DNA of 31,702 nt, from positions 1-31,702 of the forward strand of contig JAYVTS010000380.1 in assembly GCA_043788645.1 (NCBI GenBank). The letters are read 5' to 3'. This document shows positions 16,316 to 25,172 of the stretch, one piece after another. Position numbers and translations under genes: made by a program. This DNA comes from CANIZL01 sp043788645. GTDB taxonomy: Bacteria > Verrucomicrobiota > Verrucomicrobiia > Limisphaerales > UBA9464. Numbering within the stretch: the stretch's first letter is position 1; each line of letters opens with the position of its first letter. The notes beneath the pieces were generated by a model that was given only the letters and a program-made list of their open reading frames with translations, was not told the DNA's origin and made no database searches.

Positions 16316-16441
16316 CTAGCTAAATTTACAACAAGAGGTCGTGAATTCCCGCTTGCTATCTGCGCCAACTGAGGTTTCCCTTTCAAAGCCAAATAGCGGT
16401 GGCCGAGAATCCTGCCGCTGGCGGCGTCTTTTCCGATCCGT

Positions 16442-19306
16442 ATGAGCACCAAGTCCAATCATGTCTTGGGGCGAATCGAGTTAGCGCGGCGGTCTTTGAC
16501 CGTCGGCCTCGGTGCCCTTCTCATCGCTCCCGCCGCTATGGCGGAGGACAACGCCACCTCCGCCCCGGAAGCAGCGGATTTGAAACCAGTGGTGATCACC
16601 GGTTCCAACATTCCAACTGCGGAGTCGGAAACCGCCTCGCCGGTTTCGATCTACACGGCGGAAAAAATCGCGAAAATGGGGGTGACCGATGTGAGTCAGC
16701 TGATGCAGCGCTTGCCGATCACCAGCAACGGAGGGCTCAATGGCAACAATGGAGGGACGGGATTTGCCGAAGGCGGCACTGGGGTTTCTCTCCGTGGCCT
16801 CGGCCTCAACGCGACCTTAGTGCTCCTGAATGGACGTCGCGTCGCACCCTTCGGCTATGCGGATGGCGGGACCATTACGTTCGTCAATCTCAACTCGCTA
16901 CCGCTCGCAGCGATCGAACGGATCGAGATTTTGCGGGAAGGAGCCTCCGCCATCTACGGCGCTGATGCCGTGGCCGGGGTAATTAATGTGATTACCAAAA
17001 AGAACTTCGATGGTTTGGAGATCAATGCCAGGTACGGAAACACGTTCAGCTCGGATATGGGCGAACAAAAGTATAATTTAACCTACGGAACTCACACCAA
17101 AGATGAGAAAACCTCGGTGTTGGTGATTGCCGACTATCTGAAACGCAACTCCTTTTTCAATCGAGATCGCGCCTTTTCCGGCAACACGGACTTGACGGGA
17201 ATTGGAGGCTACAATCTCGGGTCCAGTTTCGGGTTTCCCGGGCGTTTTGTGGTTCCCCGCACCGCCCCAGGACTTGTGGGAACTCCGTTTGAAGCCCTAA
17301 CGGGCACCCGAACGTTGGTGGCGCCTCGTGGGACCGATGGTTTAGCGGCTCCCGGGGACTACCATCGGTACAATGGGAATGTTACCAATTCGGCGCCCGA
17401 CTCCGACGCCTACAACTTCCTTCAACACTCCCAGGCAACTCCAGATTCCGAACGTTATGGAATCTTTGGCCAAATAGAGCATCAGCTTTTTGGGGAGAAA
17501 ATGGTGGCCTTCGGAACTTTCCAGGCTCGCCGGGACCTCGAACACGTCGAACTCGCACCCGCTCCAATCGATTTTGCCGGCAATGGCTCGGGACTCGGGA
17601 TTCCGCTCGGAACCGTCGTTGACAAAAACGGCTATAAGATCCATGGCAACCAACTGACGATACCGGTTTCGAACCCTTTTAATCCATTTGGCGCCGATCT
17701 CACCGGCGGCCGCTATCGTCTCGTCGAGGCCGGGAATCGAACCTATGATACCACCTCTCACACCTATGATTTTGTCGCGGGACTGAAGGGGGATGTGGAT
17801 GAATCTGGACGACTCAGCTACGAAACAGCCATTAACTATTCGCGATCCGAGGACAATCGGTTTTCAACTGATGTCGGTGTTAATAACCTACAAGCAGCCC
17901 TCAATGATCTAAATCCAGCGACTTCACTCAACGTCTTTGGTGGTCCGAATTTTCATAACAATGCGGCCACGATTGAAGGGCTCAAGGTTCGAACGACTCA
18001 TTTGGCCAATACTCAGCTCGCAAGTTGGGACGGGCGCATTTTTGGTGAATTGGATACCCACGTTTTGAAAGCAGGCAAATTTGGCTACGCCGCTGGAACC
18101 GAGTACCGGGAAGAACGTTTTAACGACATTCCGGACGAGTTATCTCGGGCTGGAGCAATCGCCGGTTCCTCACCCAGCCGCTCCGACAAAGGCAGTCGCT
18201 CGGTGAATGCGGCGTTTGTCGAAGGCAGGATTCCTATTACTAGTCCGGATTGGAATGTTCCAGGACTCTACCGGCTCGAAATCAAGGCGGCGGGCCGTCT
18301 GGATAGTTACAGCGATTTCGGACAATCGATCGTACCCCTGATTGGCGTGGCGTGGCGGCCGATCAATGACGATTTGCTACTCCGCGCTAGTTACGGTCAA
18401 AGTTTCCGCCCGCCATCTCTACGCCAACTTTATGCTGGACCCCAGGACGCGCTGACGGGGTCGGCGATCACGGATCCGCTTCGTCCCGATGATCCGCCGC
18501 AAGCCCAGGTTCCCATCGTGACCTCGGGGAACACAAAACTGCGACCGGAGACATCGGATGCTTGGTCCGCCGGCATTGTCTTCACCCCAAAACAGGTCAT
18601 TGGGCTGCGACTCGAGGCTCAATGGCTCCAAATTAAACGGAAGAATGAAATCAACACTTTTTCTCAAACTTTGCCTTCGCTGAGTGCATTGGCCGCCGAA
18701 AAAGGGCACTATACCCGAGGTCCCTCAGACGGATCACCGGGTGCTCTGATCGACCCTGAGTCAGGAACGTTGGCGGGCCCACTTATTTCGTTGGCTGACG
18801 ATTACACCAATGTTGGCTCAACGATTACCGACGCGGTTGATTTTGGGATTACCTATGAGTTGGCAACTGAAACGGCGGGTACATGGACCTTTGGACTAGA
18901 GGTAACCCATACGCTAAGTTTCCGGTCAGAATTCGTGGCCGGTGATGGTTATACCGAATTCATTTCCACCGTAACCTCCTTTGACGGGTTCCCGGCCTGG
19001 AAGGCGGTTGGATCGGTCACATGGGAATATCGCAAATTAACTCTCGGTGCAATTGCCTACTTCCGCGACGGTATGGATTATCCCGATGTTCAAAAGGACC
19101 AAACGGACCATGTTAACTCATACTTAACTTTTGATCTCCGAGCCTCCTACCGCTTGCCCTATCATGCCAAGATCACGGTGGGGATCGTAAATCTATTGGA
19201 CACCGATCCACCGCGGTATATCGGTGAACAGGGGCAAGCCTACCTCAGCACGGTCGACAATCCTTTCGGGCGCAGCTATTATATGGAACTTAGCAAAAAA
19301 TTCTAA
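16442..19306 (+). CDS. TonB-dependent outer-membrane receptor
   Basis: The 954-residue product is an outer-membrane gated channel that imports a large substrate with energy from TonB-ExbBD. It has a signal peptide (about 1-34, ending AMAE), a TonB-box-like strand KPVVITGSNIP (48-58), a plug domain (about 60-175: SPVSIYTAEKIAKMGVTDVSQLMQRLP, VSLRGLGLNATLVLLNGRRV, IERIEILREGASAIYGADAVAGVINVITKK) and a long beta-barrel ending in the aromatic C-terminus YYMELSKKF. No N-terminal carboxypeptidase-like or signalling (STN) domain is present. Substrate may be a siderophore, cobalamin or a glycan; local genes do not decide it. No SusD partner is adjacent, which argues against a Bacteroidetes-type glycan uptake pair. 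It converges with the GT4 gene after 16 bp. Confidence 0.95.
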   Translation: MSTKSNHVLGRIELARRSLTVGLGALLIAPAAMAEDNATSAPEAADLKPVVITGSNIPTAESETASPVSIYTAEKIAKMGVTDVSQLMQRLPITSNGGLNGNNGGTGFAEGGTGVSLRGLGLNATLVLLNGRRVAPFGYADGGTITFVNLNSLPLAAIERIEILREGASAIYGADAVAGVINVITKKNFDGLEINARYGNTFSSDMGEQKYNLTYGTHTKDEKTSVLVIADYLKRNSFFNRDRAFSGNTDLTGIGGYNLGSSFGFPGRFVVPRTAPGLVGTPFEALTGTRTLVAPRGTDGLAAPGDYHRYNGNVTNSAPDSDAYNFLQHSQATPDSERYGIFGQIEHQLFGEKMVAFGTFQARRDLEHVELAPAPIDFAGNGSGLGIPLGTVVDKNGYKIHGNQLTIPVSNPFNPFGADLTGGRYRLVEAGNRTYDTTSHTYDFVAGLKGDVDESGRLSYETAINYSRSEDNRFSTDVGVNNLQAALNDLNPATSLNVFGGPNFHNNAATIEGLKVRTTHLANTQLASWDGRIFGELDTHVLKAGKFGYAAGTEYREERFNDIPDELSRAGAIAGSSPSRSDKGSRSVNAAFVEGRIPITSPDWNVPGLYRLEIKAAGRLDSYSDFGQSIVPLIGVAWRPINDDLLLRASYGQSFRPPSLRQLYAGPQDALTGSAITDPLRPDDPPQAQVPIVTSGNTKLRPETSDAWSAGIVFTPKQVIGLRLEAQWLQIKRKNEINTFSQTLPSLSALAAEKGHYTRGPSDGSPGALIDPESGTLAGPLISLADDYTNVGSTITDAVDFGITYELATETAGTWTFGLEVTHTLSFRSEFVAGDGYTEFISTVTSFDGFPAWKAVGSVTWEYRKLTLGAIAYFRDGMDYPDVQKDQTDHVNSYLTFDLRASYRLPYHAKITVGIVNLLDTDPPRYIGEQGQAYLSTVDNPFGRSYYMELSKKF

Positions 19307-19322
19307 CCCATCGGATCACTCT

Positions 19323-20507
19323 TTAAGAAACCGAACTCTTCACAAAACCGGACTGAACCGATTCCAAACTTACCAACAGTCGATCCAGGTACGCATCGAG
19401 AGTGAACTGCGGATACCGTCGTCGTGCCGCCGCCCCCATCGTTTCGCAACGCTGGGGGTCGCGCAGCAAATCGCCTAAAGCAGTGGCTAAGGCCAAGGCC
19501 GATTTTGCAGAAACTTTGAGTCCGGTCTCGCCCGGCCACAACCATTCGTCCACGGCCCCACCTGCAAACGCCACGATGGGCTTACCGTAGGCGAGGGCTT
19601 CTACGCCCACCAAACCATAAGGTTCCTCACGTAAAACCGGAAACGCGACGAGTTGAGCCCGCGCATACCACCCGGCAACGACCTGCGGATGCAATTCACC
19701 GGGCAAGGAGACTTGACCCGACAGGCCTAGCTTTTGGATCAGTGCTTCCAGAGCGGGTTTATCCGGACCATCTCCGGGAACGACCAGGCGCCAGGGCACG
19801 TCTTTAATCAAATTCAAGGCCTCGATTAGAACCCGCACGCCCTTGTGATGAACCAGTCGAGATGGCAATACGACCAAGCCTGGCTCCGTGGGTGCTGCCG
19901 CAATTGGCGCCGCGGAATAAAGCGGAATGACGTCAATTCGGTCACTTGGATATCCGTTTTCGAGAAATCCCCGTTTCATAAACTGCGATGCCACTTGAAT
20001 TCGCAGTTGCCGAAAGCGCAATGAAGCGGTGCGTCCTTGTACCTGAAGCCAACGCCGAAAATTACCCACCGGCGAGCGTCCACCACAACCCTTCACCACA
20101 TGCCAGGCGAGGCAGGCCACTCCATGGGGTCGTTGGCAGTGGACCAAGTTGCGGCTGACTCGATTACCCCCTGAACAATGCCACGATTCGTCATGCACGT
20201 ATTGGCAAGACGGATAATGTGGAACCCAATCCGCATACAGCGGCACGACTTCTGCGCTGTGACTCTGGATGATATCAGGGCGAAAATCCGAAATTGCAGA
20301 AAGAAGTTGCGGGCGAACCTTCGCGATGGGCTGAAGAGTATCGACCTTGCGAGTCCAGATGTCCGGGCTGAGTTCGGATTGTTGGCTGTGGTAGATACAG
20401 CCAACCTCCAAGCCGCGCCGGTGGAATCCTTCAACGGTTTCGACCACCACCCGGTTGGCCCCGCCGTTTAGGTATCTAGCAACGTTGTTGATCAGCAGCA
20501 AGCGCAT
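19323..20507 (-). CDS. GT4-family glycosyltransferase
   Basis: The product of 394 residues has the GT-B layout. The N-terminal Rossmann half begins MRLLLINNVARYLNGGANRVV, where the Gly-rich loop is the acceptor-side signature. The C-terminal half has LPSRLVHHKGVRVLIEAL, VVPGDGPDKPALEAL, SGQVSLPGELHPQVVAGWYARA and the E-x7-E element EEPYGLVGVEALAYGKPIVA that binds the nucleotide-sugar. A cysteine-rich segment lies in between (HCSGGNR, CQRPHGVACLAW, GCGGR), which I recall from a subset of GT4 enzymes with probable structural metal or disulfides. The frame is open to 20528, but the ATG at 20507 matches the family start. It probably builds an envelope polysaccharide. Confidence 0.9.
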   Translation of the reverse strand: MRLLLINNVARYLNGGANRVVVETVEGFHRRGLEVGCIYHSQQSELSPDIWTRKVDTLQPIAKVRPQLLSAISDFRPDIIQSHSAEVVPLYADWVPHYPSCQYVHDESWHCSGGNRVSRNLVHCQRPHGVACLAWHVVKGCGGRSPVGNFRRWLQVQGRTASLRFRQLRIQVASQFMKRGFLENGYPSDRIDVIPLYSAAPIAAAPTEPGLVVLPSRLVHHKGVRVLIEALNLIKDVPWRLVVPGDGPDKPALEALIQKLGLSGQVSLPGELHPQVVAGWYARAQLVAFPVLREEPYGLVGVEALAYGKPIVAFAGGAVDEWLWPGETGLKVSAKSALALATALGDLLRDPQRCETMGAAARRRYPQFTLDAYLDRLLVSLESVQSGFVKSSVS

Positions 20508-20634
20508 CGGCAAGAGGAGTGTGAACAACGACCGACCGTCGCCAAACTGAGGCGCTCAACGTGAACGACCCAGGGCAAAAGGCCCATGGCCCAGCAAAGC
20601 TGGTGCGGTACGGGCGGAGCCAATGCCCCATTTC

Positions 20635-21486
20635 TCACTTCTTTCCAAAAAACTTATGCAGGTTTTTCAACCCGTTCACCGCAATTTCGTTGCGGGTCGG
20701 TTCGATCCGGCGCCAAATCGCGGCGGCGCGGGCAATCACTTTGACATCCGTCGTAAAGGATTCAATCACCACATCGCCCGTGTACTTGATGTCCTTGAGG
20801 GCTTTGACGATGGGAGCCCATTGAAGTGAATCATTACCCGGCGTGCCTCGATCAGTACCACAAGCGTGGAAATGTCCAAGGAGCTTACCGGCCCGTCGGA
20901 TCGCGTCTGCTTGATCTTTCTCCTCGATGTTCATGTGAAACGTATCCAGATGCAGTTTCACCGCCGGACTCCCAATCGCTTTGATTAAGCGGAGTCCCTG
21001 CGCCGTCGTGTTGAGAAAGTCCGTCTCAAACCGGTTCAAGGGTTCAATGCACAACGTGATTCCTTTCGCTGCCGCGTATTCGGCCAACAGTTTCAGGTTT
21101 TTCACCACCAAAGCGAATTCCTTCGCTTGTTGCTTCGGCTCCACCGCATCTGCCTTTCCCACGACGCTGTACAACGGCCCAATGATCGAAGGACACCCCA
21201 GTTCTACGGCTTGATCGACAAGCTTCGTGCAATAATCCATGGCCGTTTTTTGTTCTTCGTTCGAGCCACGGAAATCGCGACCTGGACCCATGCAGGCACA
21301 AATACTCCCGATCGCGATTCGTGCCTCTTGAGCCGCCGCCTTGACTTTGGCGGTGTCGATATGCGCCGGATCCTCCACCGGGATTTCGACGGTATCGAAT
21401 CCCCACTTCCTGAACTGCGGAAACAACCGGCAGCTCGCAGTGTTGAACGGAGAGGCGAAGAGGAAAGTATTGATGCCGAATCTCAT
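20635..21486 (-). CDS. D-tagatose/D-psicose 3-epimerase family protein
   Basis: This 283-residue TIM-barrel sugar epimerase has the complete metal site of the family: E148 (CIEPLNRFE), D181 (LHLDTFHMNIEE), H207 (HFHACGTDRG) and E242 (VIESF), with R213 completing the set. These positions are all exactly four less than E152, D185, H211, E246 and R217 of Pseudomonas cichorii tagatose 3-epimerase as I remember them, so the alignment is gap-free in this part. The enzyme should interconvert ketohexoses at C3, or a related sugar or inositol derivative. The start is the ATG at 21486 (MRFGINTFLF). Longer reading to 21567 adds residues without family character. No sugar kinase or transporter is adjacent. 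Confidence 0.93.
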   Translation of the reverse strand: MRFGINTFLFASPFNTASCRLFPQFRKWGFDTVEIPVEDPAHIDTAKVKAAAQEARIAIGSICACMGPGRDFRGSNEEQKTAMDYCTKLVDQAVELGCPSIIGPLYSVVGKADAVEPKQQAKEFALVVKNLKLLAEYAAAKGITLCIEPLNRFETDFLNTTAQGLRLIKAIGSPAVKLHLDTFHMNIEEKDQADAIRRAGKLLGHFHACGTDRGTPGNDSLQWAPIVKALKDIKYTGDVVIESFTTDVKVIARAAAIWRRIEPTRNEIAVNGLKNLHKFFGKK

Positions 21487-21570
21487 GGTCTTTACGGATG
21501 TTAGCGTATCGCACTTTGGCCGGGCTGGAAGAGTAATTTGGTAGGCATCGCAGATGAGAGCGTTCAACGT

Positions 21571-22425
21571 CTACGGCGCCACAGCATATCGGCCCCGAGG
21601 TGGGGTTGAGTAGCGGAGAAAGCTATCCAGCAGCAATTGCACTCCGAAATTGTTGACTCCCGAGCCAAAAAACACCGGGCTTAGTTTCCCTGCCAGCACT
21701 CGCTCGTGGTCAAATTCCGCACCAGCACCGGCGACCATCTCAATCTGTTCGCAGACTGTCGAGTAAGTTTGTTCGTCAAGTTTCGTTCGAACTAAGGGAT
21801 CAGCAAGACCGGTCACATTGACTGGCGCCCGGTAAATCCCTCCAACCACCCGCTCGAACAAGTGTACTTTACCCTCTTGCAAATCATAAATCCCCTTGAA
21901 ATCCGCCCCATTCCCTAACGGCCAATTCATCGCCATCGTTTTCATTCCCAGCACCGCTTCAAGCTCATCCAAGAGACCAATCGGGTCCCGGGCCGGCCGA
22001 TCAAGTTTGTTCATGAACGTAAAAATGGGGACTCCGCGCCGGGCACAAACCTCAAAAAGCTTCCGCGTCTGTTGCTCGACGCCCTTGCCCGCGTCAATCA
22101 CCATAATGACGGCATCCACAGCGGTTAAGACGCGATAGGTGTCTTCTGAGAAATCCTTGTGACCGGGAGTATCGAGAAGATTGATCCGATAACCTGCGTA
22201 GTCGAATTGGAGAACGGTCGAACTAACGGAAATACCCCGCTTCTTTTCAAGTTCCATCCAGTCGGAGGTCGTCGCCCGTTGATTTTTTCGTGCGGTGACC
22301 GATCCGGCAAGTTGCACGGCACCCCCGTAGAGCAGAAGCTTTTCGGTGAGCGTGGTTTTGCCAGCATCGGGGTGCGAAATGATCGCAAACGTTCGACGAC
22401 GATGAATTTCTTCGGACAACGTCAC
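21571..22425 (-). pseudogene. prfC: Peptide chain release factor 3, C-terminally truncated
   Basis: The reading frame encodes 284 residues of RF3 from the usual start region (GTG at 22425; TLSEEIHRRRTFAIISHPDAGKTTLTEKLLL). The GTPase motifs are intact: SHPDAGKTT (G1), DTPGHKDF (G3) and NKLDRP (G4), and the RF3 block LAGKLSPVFFGSGVNNFGVQLLLDSFL is present. It ends with PPRGRYAVAP and TAG, just where domain II should begin (in full RF3: GFVFKIQANMDP and about 220 further residues). The remaining 85 bp to the epimerase gene holds no continuation in any frame. Full RF3 recycles RF1/RF2 and needs domains II-III for ribosome contact, so this copy is probably inactive, unless a G-domain-only product has a role. 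The deletion looks clean and frameshift-free. Confidence 0.85.
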
Positions 22426-22655
22426 AGGAAACGATCTGTAGCGGATAGGGCGCAGCCGGGAAAGGTGAGACAACCGATTCCCTCGACGGGATCGCATGTG
22501 TCAAATTAGATGTGAGACGCATTATTTAACCAAATCAGAATGTCTATAACGTATATTGATCCGGTATTACTATAAACACCATGTAAAATAACATGTCTTC
22601 ATTATTGATTACAAATCGTTGCAAGACATTGTGTCAATATATCTATGTGTATGAC

Positions 22656-22687
22656 ATATTGTTTGGAACAGGTTTATCAAACAATAT
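22656..22687. repeat. Perfect 10-bp inverted repeat
   Basis: ATATTGTTTG (22656-22665) is followed after 12 bp by its exact complement CAAACAATAT (22678-22687). It could form a stem-loop or a binding site for a dimeric protein. Confidence 0.65.
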
Positions 22688-22963
22688 GCATGACACATTA
22701 CTGAAACTCTTTCACACCGAGTTGTTTTTTAACTAAACACAAGGTAAAGTCAAACGATATGCCTGATGTATTATCTTCAGAGTGCTGCTATCATGTGTCG
22801 AATGATTTGTCAATCACATTATTATACATCTTGAGTGGCAAGTCATTGTGTCAATGTATCTTTATGTCGGACATTTTATTTTTCAGCAAAGTTACCAAAT
22901 CGGATCGTTGATCGAAGTTTTGTCAATCTTTGGTAACGGATTACAAACGGGGCCGCAGATAAT

Positions 22964-22997
22964 ATATTGATCTAGTCACGATATTGATCTAGTCAAG
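22964..22997. repeat. 17-bp tandem duplication
   Basis: ATATTGATCTAGTCACG is directly followed by ATATTGATCTAGTCAAG; one position differs. A third, weaker similarity (AGTTAGTCAAATGCT) follows. Confidence 0.75.
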
Positions 22998-23059
22998 TTA
23001 GTCAAATGCTATTATTATGTCACATTGTAAAGGAACTCAATCCAAATTTGGAAGAGTCT

Positions 23060-23145
23060 GAGCTCGGCAGCTCTGGGGCACCTATTCAGGCACATTTCGT
23101 GCCGGTCTGTTGCTTTTCCGCCTGCGGACGGATCGTGGAGGCGAA
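23060..23145 (+). promoter_or_regulatory. Candidate structured leader of the DUF3570 gene
   Basis: Between the AT-rich island and the next gene are three successive potential hairpins: GAGCT-CGGC-AGCTC (23060-23073), GGCAC-ATTTC-GTGCC (23089-23103) and an arm pair CGCCT/AGGCG around 23120-23143. Together they could form a folded 5' leader. I cannot match them to a known riboswitch class; no cobalamin B12-box or TPP core was recognised. Confidence 0.3.
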
Positions 23146-23198
23146 ATATTTAGGCCAGGCTGGACGCTTTGGCTGAACCGGTGTCACTTCTCCTCAAC

Positions 23199-24452
23199 AT
23201 GTCCATTCGCTGTTCTTTTTCTGGCAGCCGAGCCTTGGGTTTGGCTTTCCTGATAACCGCGCTAGCCGCGCGCAAAGCCCAGGGCCAAAGTCGGGTCGAG
23301 TACAAATACGAGCGTTACCAAGAAGACAACGACCGGACGAAGGTGGAAACCCACGGTCTCTGGTTTGAATCCGAACTGGCTTCCAAAGTTACGATCCGCG
23401 GGCAATACGTCCACGACGCCCTTTCCGGAGCCACACCTACCGGAGGCCCGCCGCCCGCCGGGACCAACGCCGTACCGCTCACCCACTTCCAAGACATTCG
23501 GAATGCCGGCTTCCTCGAAGGCGCGTTCAAGGCGGGCCGAACTACCACCACCCCTCAAGTGGCGTATAGTGAGGAAAGCGACTACCGCTCCCTGGGGCTG
23601 GCCTTGACCGAAGCCATCGACTTTAACCAGAAAAATTCAACCCTGATTCTGGGTATTAGCCGCAACTCCGATTCGTTGAACGGGACCTATCAACGCCAAT
23701 ACGTTTACAAAAACGAGACTTCGATTCTCCTGGGTATCAACCAACTTCTTTCACCCCGTAGCGTGTTGACGGCAAACCTCACCTTTGGCTACCAAGACGG
23801 CTATCTCAATGATCCCTACAAAGGTGTCAATTTCACGTTTAGCTATCCCAATCCAGCATTTGATCCGGTAGATTTCGACGTCAACCTAGGCGAGAAAAGG
23901 CCTCGCCATAAATTCAAACAAATCGGCTATTTGGGCTTTACGCAGAGTTTCCAGAAACTCAACGGAAGTGCGGATCTCAATTATCGACTGCACCATGATG
24001 ATTGGGGAATATGGGCCAATACAATTGGCCTGGAGTGGAATCAGAAGCTCGGTTCCCGCGTGATGTTATCTCCGCTCGTCCGGTATCATCGGCAAACCGC
24101 CGCCGATTTTTACGCCGTCCGATTCCACGGAGATCCCCTGTTGCCTGACGGCGGCGAATACGCTTTGCAAAGCGACGGAGTAACGGTGCTTTTTACCGGT
24201 GATGAAGGTTTTCCCGGCGATGGCGCCGCCCACACGATCCCGGGCCATCCCAATTATTACTCATCGGACTATCGGTTAAGTGCTCTCGAGAGCTTTACGA
24301 TTGGCGCCGCGCTTCGGGTCAAGCTCTGTGAACACGCTTATCTATCCTTGGCCTATAAGCGATATATTATGCGGGGTCTGGATGGAATAACGCCGAAGGG
24401 CCAATATCCGTCCGCCCACGCTTTCACCATCGGGCTCGGGATGGAATTTTAA
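23199..24452 (+). CDS. DUF3570-type outer-membrane beta-barrel protein
   Basis: The 417-residue product has a signal peptide (about 1-29, ending KAQG) and then alternating amphipathic strands throughout, ending in a terminal aromatic residue (IGLGMEF), as in outer-membrane barrels. The start VEYKYERYQEDNDRTKVETHGLWFESELASKVTIRGQYVHDALSGATPTG matches my memory of DUF3570 proteins, which in other bacteria sit beside a DUF4266 lipoprotein, a thioredoxin-like protein and an ApbE-type flavinyl transferase. None of those partners is in this window. Its role is unknown; links to extracytoplasmic redox chemistry are only by association elsewhere. The frame is open from a TTG at 23169, but the ATG at 23199 directly precedes the signal peptide. 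It converges with livF after 4 bp. Confidence 0.8.
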   Translation: MSIRCSFSGSRALGLAFLITALAARKAQGQSRVEYKYERYQEDNDRTKVETHGLWFESELASKVTIRGQYVHDALSGATPTGGPPPAGTNAVPLTHFQDIRNAGFLEGAFKAGRTTTTPQVAYSEESDYRSLGLALTEAIDFNQKNSTLILGISRNSDSLNGTYQRQYVYKNETSILLGINQLLSPRSVLTANLTFGYQDGYLNDPYKGVNFTFSYPNPAFDPVDFDVNLGEKRPRHKFKQIGYLGFTQSFQKLNGSADLNYRLHHDDWGIWANTIGLEWNQKLGSRVMLSPLVRYHRQTAADFYAVRFHGDPLLPDGGEYALQSDGVTVLFTGDEGFPGDGAAHTIPGHPNYYSSDYRLSALESFTIGAALRVKLCEHAYLSLAYKRYIMRGLDGITPKGQYPSAHAFTIGLGMEF

Positions 24453-24456
24453 GGAG

Positions 24457-25164
24457 TCACCCACCCAGGTACGCTTTTCGCACTTCCGGATTTGTACGAA
24501 GTGCCTGGGCGCTGTCGGCTAGTAAAATGCGTCCGGTTTCCAGCACGTAACCGCGATGGCTCACTTCCAGCGCCAAATTGGCGTTCTGTTCAACTAGGAG
24601 GATGGTGATCCCACGATCACGATTGATCGCTCCAATTTGCACGAAAATTGTTTTCACCAACAGTGGGGCTATGCCCAACGAGGGTTCGTCGAGCATCAAA
24701 AAACGCGGCTGACTCATGAGGGCACGCCCAATGGCGAGCATTTGCTGTTCGCCACCTGAGAGGGTGCCCGCCACTTGCTGTGCCCGTTCTCCCAAACGCG
24801 GAAACGTGTGGAGAACATAATCGAGTTCCGCCGCTATCGATTTGCGATCTCGCTGGAGGTAGGCACCCATTCGGAGATTTTCCATGACGGTCAAATTGGC
24901 GAAAATCATTCGACCTTCTGGAACCTGGCAAAGGCCCCGTTTGACGATGGCGTGGGGTGGAAGCCGGGAAATGTCTTCGCCCGCAAAGAGCACCTGACCC
25001 GCACGAGCACTCACCAACCCGGAAACCGCCCGGAGCGTCGTACTTTTACCCGCGCCGTTGCCTCCGATGAGCGTGACAATCTCACCTTCCGCCACCGAAA
25101 GCGATACGCCATGAAGGGCCTCAATGGCTCCGTAGTTGACCTGCAAATTGCGAATTTCGAGCAT
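24457..25164 (-). CDS. livF: Branched-chain amino acid-type ABC transporter ATPase (LivF)
   Basis: This 235-residue ATPase has Walker A GGNGAGKST (34-42), the signature LSGGEQQMLAIGRAL, Walker B FLMLDEPSLGIAP and the H-loop region LLVEQNANLALEVSHRGYVLETG. The short length and the sequence EPSLGIAPLLV are typical of LivF in the HAAT transporter class. It pairs with LivG to power import through LivH/LivM. It is the last gene of the cassette, 8 bp after livG. UrtE of the urea transporter is a close relative, and substrate identity cannot be told from the ATPase alone. Confidence 0.93.
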   Translation of the reverse strand: MLEIRNLQVNYGAIEALHGVSLSVAEGEIVTLIGGNGAGKSTTLRAVSGLVSARAGQVLFAGEDISRLPPHAIVKRGLCQVPEGRMIFANLTVMENLRMGAYLQRDRKSIAAELDYVLHTFPRLGERAQQVAGTLSGGEQQMLAIGRALMSQPRFLMLDEPSLGIAPLLVKTIFVQIGAINRDRGITILLVEQNANLALEVSHRGYVLETGRILLADSAQALRTNPEVRKAYLGG

Positions 25165-25172
25165 GAATGATG

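Larger units (their letters stand above)
22500..23040. other. AT-rich gene-free island with diverged repeats
   Basis: Roughly 540 bp of about 30-35% G+C (my counts on samples) interrupt DNA that is otherwise near 57%. No credible gene is present. The island holds two copies of a 30-bp element (22621-22650 and 22838-22867, four mismatches), two copies of a 24-bp element (22677-22700 and 22750-22773, five mismatches), a 10-bp perfect inverted repeat (22656-22665/22678-22687), and a 17-bp tandem duplication (22964-22997). TGTCAA recurs many times. I see no DnaA boxes in it and no transposase. Confidence 0.75.

Noticed and set aside
16399..16965. Plus-strand frame of 188 codons overlapping the start of the TonB receptor
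   Set aside because: Out-of-frame with the receptor and rich in Arg/Trp; typical of a shadow in GC-rich coding DNA.
22500..23040. CRISPR array or replication origin in the AT-rich island
   Set aside because: Repeats are few, diverged and not regularly spaced; no TTATCCACA-type DnaA boxes and no dnaA, dnaN, cas or rep genes were seen.
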